A stretch of DNA of 64,000 nucleotides from JBBSEX01 sp038239345. Lineage in GTDB: Bacteria; Acidobacteriota; Terriglobia; Bryobacterales; Bryobacteraceae. The DNA lies in assembly GCA_038239345.1 (NCBI GenBank), contig JBBSEX010000009.1, positions 62,001 to 126,000 of the forward strand. Reading direction: 5' to 3'. This document shows, piece after piece, positions 61,634 to 64,000 of the stretch (position 1 is its first letter; the number at the start of each line of letters is the position of its first letter). The notes beneath the pieces were generated by a model, which worked only from the letters and a program-made list of their open reading frames with translations, searched no databases and was not told where the DNA came from. A program made the translations under genes and the position numbers.

Positions 61634-64000
61634 TTAGAAGCGAAACCTCAGGGTAGCCGACACCGTTCGCATCGCGGCGGCACTGCTTGGCAAGCCATAG
61701 TTGACGGCATTCACCACCGTATACAGGTTCGTGATGCTCACGGTATTTGTCAGATTCGTGGTGTCGATACGGAATTCCAGTTTCTTCCGCTCCGTCAAGC
61801 TGAACGACCGGCCTAATGACGCGTTCAGGGAGAAAATCGCCGGCCCGGGAATCGTGTTCCGCCCTGCGTCGCCATAGCGGCCTGATGGCGGTACGGCAAA
61901 TGCACTCGAGTTGAAGAACCCACCGCCGGAACTAAGATCGATGCCTGTGGCGTCGGCCCGGCCACTACCCACCACACCGGTTCCACTTGTATCCGACTGG
62001 TTCCCCAGCACACGAGCCGTCAACGGCGTCCCACTGCTGGCCGTGATTCCGCCACTCAAAGTCCAATCTTTCAGCAGCTTCGTGCCCACGGCGCTCTCCT
62101 TCAAATACCCATTCGGGCCGCCCACCGGCGAGGTCGCCACCCAGTTCAGAGACAGAACGTGACGCCGATCGAAACTCGACAGACCTCGCTCCGCGCGCAG
62201 ATCAAGATCATTCTGAGCGACTGTGTTCCCCGCCCCGCCAAACGTCGATGAATCGTCGATGGATTTAGAAAACGTATAAAGCAAGTTCGCCGAAAGTCCT
62301 CTACGGAAACGGCGTGTGCCGCGCACTTGCAGGGCGTGATAGATGGAATTCCCATCGGAGCTTTCATAAATAAAGCCCACAGCGTTGCCGATACGCCGCC
62401 GATCTTCCGAGGTCAACGGGGAACCGGGCGCCGCGCGATTGGGCGACCGTTGGATGTCCAGCCGTGTGCCCTTTGTGCCGAGATATCCAAGCTCCAGCAC
62501 GATCCCCTTGGGCAGGTCGCGCTGAATGGAGGCGTTCCACGTTTGCGCATAACCCATGCGATAGTTCGGATCCACGGCAAAAGTATTGGTTACCGTTTTC
62601 CCATCCGGCGTAACCGTGAACCCGTCGGCAACCGTCAGAATGGCATTCAGACTGGTGTTGACGTTGTTGCTAATCGCGAACGGAGGCTGCGCCGCCAGAC
62701 GGGATGCGATCTGGTTGTAGACCGTATTGTTGTAATACCAACCGTAACCCGCGCGAATCTGCGTTGCTTTAAGCGGCTTCCAAGCCAGGCCTAGCCGGGG
62801 CGAAAAATTGTTCTTGTCGGGATTCACCAGAGCGCTGTCCAGGCTGCCTCCATAGGGATCGGCTTGGCCGGGCGTCACTACACTGGCGGCCGTGAATCCA
62901 GGCGCGATGGCGAGATTGGCAATGCGATCGTACTTCTCCCGCAGAGGCGTGAAGTACTCGTAACGCAAGCCCAGAACCAAGCTGAAATTCGGTCCCAGGC
63001 GCCAGTCGTCCTGGGCGAACGCGGCGTAGGATTGCCCACGGAAATAGGTGTTTGAATCGCCGTAACGAATCGAGCTCGATTGGGGGAACCCGAGAAGGAA
63101 GTCGGCCAGATCGTAGCCCGTTCCCTGCACCGGAAATCCGTTCGCATCGAAGGCGCTGGTGGCAAGTCCGGTGAACGTAAACGTGCCCCGGCCATTGGAA
63201 TCGGTTCGCGTATTCAATTGCAGCCGTTTGTATTCTCCACCGAAGCTCATGCTGTGGTTGCCGCGAACCCAGGTGAAGGATTCGCTGACGCCCGTGCTCT
63301 GATTACGCACCAACAAAGGACTTGCATCGCTGAGAGAACCGAAATTCGTAAACGACAAATTCGGAGGGCCGAAATTCAACGGATCCTGCGAAGTGCCCTG
63401 GATGCCCAAGGCGGCGGCGACATTCGTTTTATCGGCGAAGAACGGCGTCGTATTACTGCGGTTGCGATTGAAGGTCCAATGCAGGGAACTAAGCGCCGTG
63501 GGCGTGAATGTATGGGTCCAACTCAAATCGGAACTGGCGCCGTAGCCGCTGGTCTCGTCGCGATAGCCGTAGAGCTGGATGCCCTCTCCCTCACGACGCT
63601 GATAGTTCAAATTGAGCGCCAGGCGATCCTTCTTGCCGAAGTTGTGATTCAGACGCACTCCGAGATTATCGGAGTTCTGAGGGACCGACGCCACCAGCTG
63701 ATAATTCTGGACATTTCCCGGCTGATTCGGGAGTGGAACGAAGCTCAACAGACCTCGGGAAATGGAATTGATCTGCGATGCCGGGATTATATTTCCCGGT
63801 AGCGGCATATGGCTGAAGGCATCGTAAATCGTCGATGGCACTTGCGAGAAATCGCCGTTTCTCTCAGCCAGAGTCGGTACGGTGGACACCAAATTCTGGG
63901 GATTGCGGGCTCGGGTTCCGAAGTAATTTATGAAGAAGAAAGTCTGCTCTGCCTTGATCACTTTTGGAATCACCAGCGGACCACCGATAAGGAATCCAAA
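61634..64000 (-). CDS. TonB-dependent receptor, Oar-like, 5' end outside the window
   Basis: Partial; about 788 residues remain, lacking signal, regulatory and plug domains that should lie to the right. The first visible residues are FGFLIGGPLVIPKV, the plug end that precedes AEQTFFFINYFGTRAR, and later repeats such as LRYEYFTPLREKYDR, RGYGWYYNNTVYN-like and WNASIQRDLPKGIVLELGYLG are outer-membrane barrel strands; the terminal ATLRFRF has the aromatic end. It is a second, distinct copy relative to 54326-57826 and abuts the VWFA gene. Confidence 0.9.
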   Translation of the reverse strand, partial: FGFLIGGPLVIPKVIKAEQTFFFINYFGTRARNPQNLVSTVPTLAERNGDFSQVPSTIYDAFSHMPLPGNIIPASQINSISRGLLSFVPLPNQPGNVQNYQLVASVPQNSDNLGVRLNHNFGKKDRLALNLNYQRREGEGIQLYGYRDETSGYGASSDLSWTHTFTPTALSSLHWTFNRNRSNTTPFFADKTNVAAALGIQGTSQDPLNFGPPNLSFTNFGSLSDASPLLVRNQSTGVSESFTWVRGNHSMSFGGEYKRLQLNTRTDSNGRGTFTFTGLATSAFDANGFPVQGTGYDLADFLLGFPQSSSIRYGDSNTYFRGQSYAAFAQDDWRLGPNFSLVLGLRYEYFTPLREKYDRIANLAIAPGFTAASVVTPGQADPYGGSLDSALVNPDKNNFSPRLGLAWKPLKATQIRAGYGWYYNNTVYNQIASRLAAQPPFAISNNVNTSLNAILTVADGFTVTPDGKTVTNTFAVDPNYRMGYAQTWNASIQRDLPKGIVLELGYLGTKGTRLDIQRSPNRAAPGSPLTSEDRRRIGNAVGFIYESSDGNSIYHALQVRGTRRFRRGLSANLLYTFSKSIDDSSTFGGAGNTVAQNDLDLRAERGLSSFDRRHVLSLNWVATSPVGGPNGYLKESAVGTKLLKDWTLSGGITASSGTPLTARVLGNQSDTSGTGVVGSGRADATGIDLSSGGGFFNSSAFAVPPSGRYGDAGRNTIPGPAIFSLNASLGRSFSLTERKKLEFRIDTTNLTNTVSITNLYTVVNAVNYGLPSSAAAMRTVSATLRFRF

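Noticed and set aside
1..64000. CRISPR array or rRNA genes
   Set aside because: No regular short repeat-spacer pattern and no rRNA-like sequence was seen.

Overview
The window looks like a chromosomal segment of an Acidobacteriota bacterium, probably a Solibacter/Bryobacter-type lineage. This is inferred from gene content: two Oar-like TonB-dependent receptors with carboxypeptidase-regulatory N-termini, a VWFA-related Acidobacterial-type protein between them, a CadC-like winged-helix/PD40 beta-propeller protein, a ScyD-like propeller, and many secreted proteins whose signal peptides end in a short A-Q motif. Coding is dense on both strands, with many ATGA-type overlaps.

Layout. 0-8 kb: mnmA (cut by the window edge) overlapping a cysteine desulfurase, an SAM hydroxide adenosyltransferase, a TM-helix channel-like protein, a glycosyltransferase, a secreted sorbosone-dehydrogenase-like propeller and two tandem secreted amidohydrolases, one of which has lost its metal ligands. 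8-12.4 kb: pirin and MarR, divergent around an overlapping palindromic operator, then enoyl-CoA hydratase, acyl-CoA dehydrogenase and a histidine phosphatase in a tight cluster. 12.4-16 kb: a kynureninase-like enzyme and an ECF sigma / membrane protein / secreted protein operon. 16-19.8 kb: a ScyD-like protein and a frameshifted winged-helix/PD40 gene.

19.8-28.7 kb is the accessory part. An intact tRNA-Ala(GGC) lies at 28603-28678. Two 47-bp copies of its 3' half lie at 26218-26264 (identical) and 19820-19866 (three mismatches), the usual trace of serial integration at a tRNA 3' end. Between them are two separately decayed RelE-type toxin-antitoxin loci, a chimeric fragment of the ScyD gene, an intact DinJ/YafQ-type pair with a palindrome inside its promoter, a protein with a HEPN-type R-N-x-x-x-H motif, and a minus-strand cluster coding for a Ser/Thr kinase with TPRs, a 51-residue Gly/Lys-rich microprotein, a papain/C39-like cysteine peptidase and an unknown protein. 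The last three overlap by 4 and 1 nt. I recognise no integrase. A repeated noncoding unit (about 20690-20870 and 26330-26495) keeps a hairpin and a 12-bp palindrome whose sequence changed in a compensatory way.

28.7-45.5 kb: cydAB, a CPA1 antiporter, an MscS-type channel, an alpha/beta hydrolase, a CCA-adding-type nucleotidyltransferase, an APC permease, a CpaE-like ATPase, a hybrid histidine kinase, an MFS transporter, a zinc-ribbon/DUF4870 membrane protein and a POTRA/HEAT protein. 45.5-53.7 kb: a minus-strand run ggt - DinB - TlpA-like - purQ - purL - purF - aminotransferase (purS not seen). 53.8-64 kb: a DUF2383-type protein, a TonB receptor, two prepilin-like genes (one broken by two opposite single-base indels), a methyltransferase, the VWFA protein and a second TonB receptor cut by the window end.

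All assignments come from reading translations and motifs; no database search was possible.
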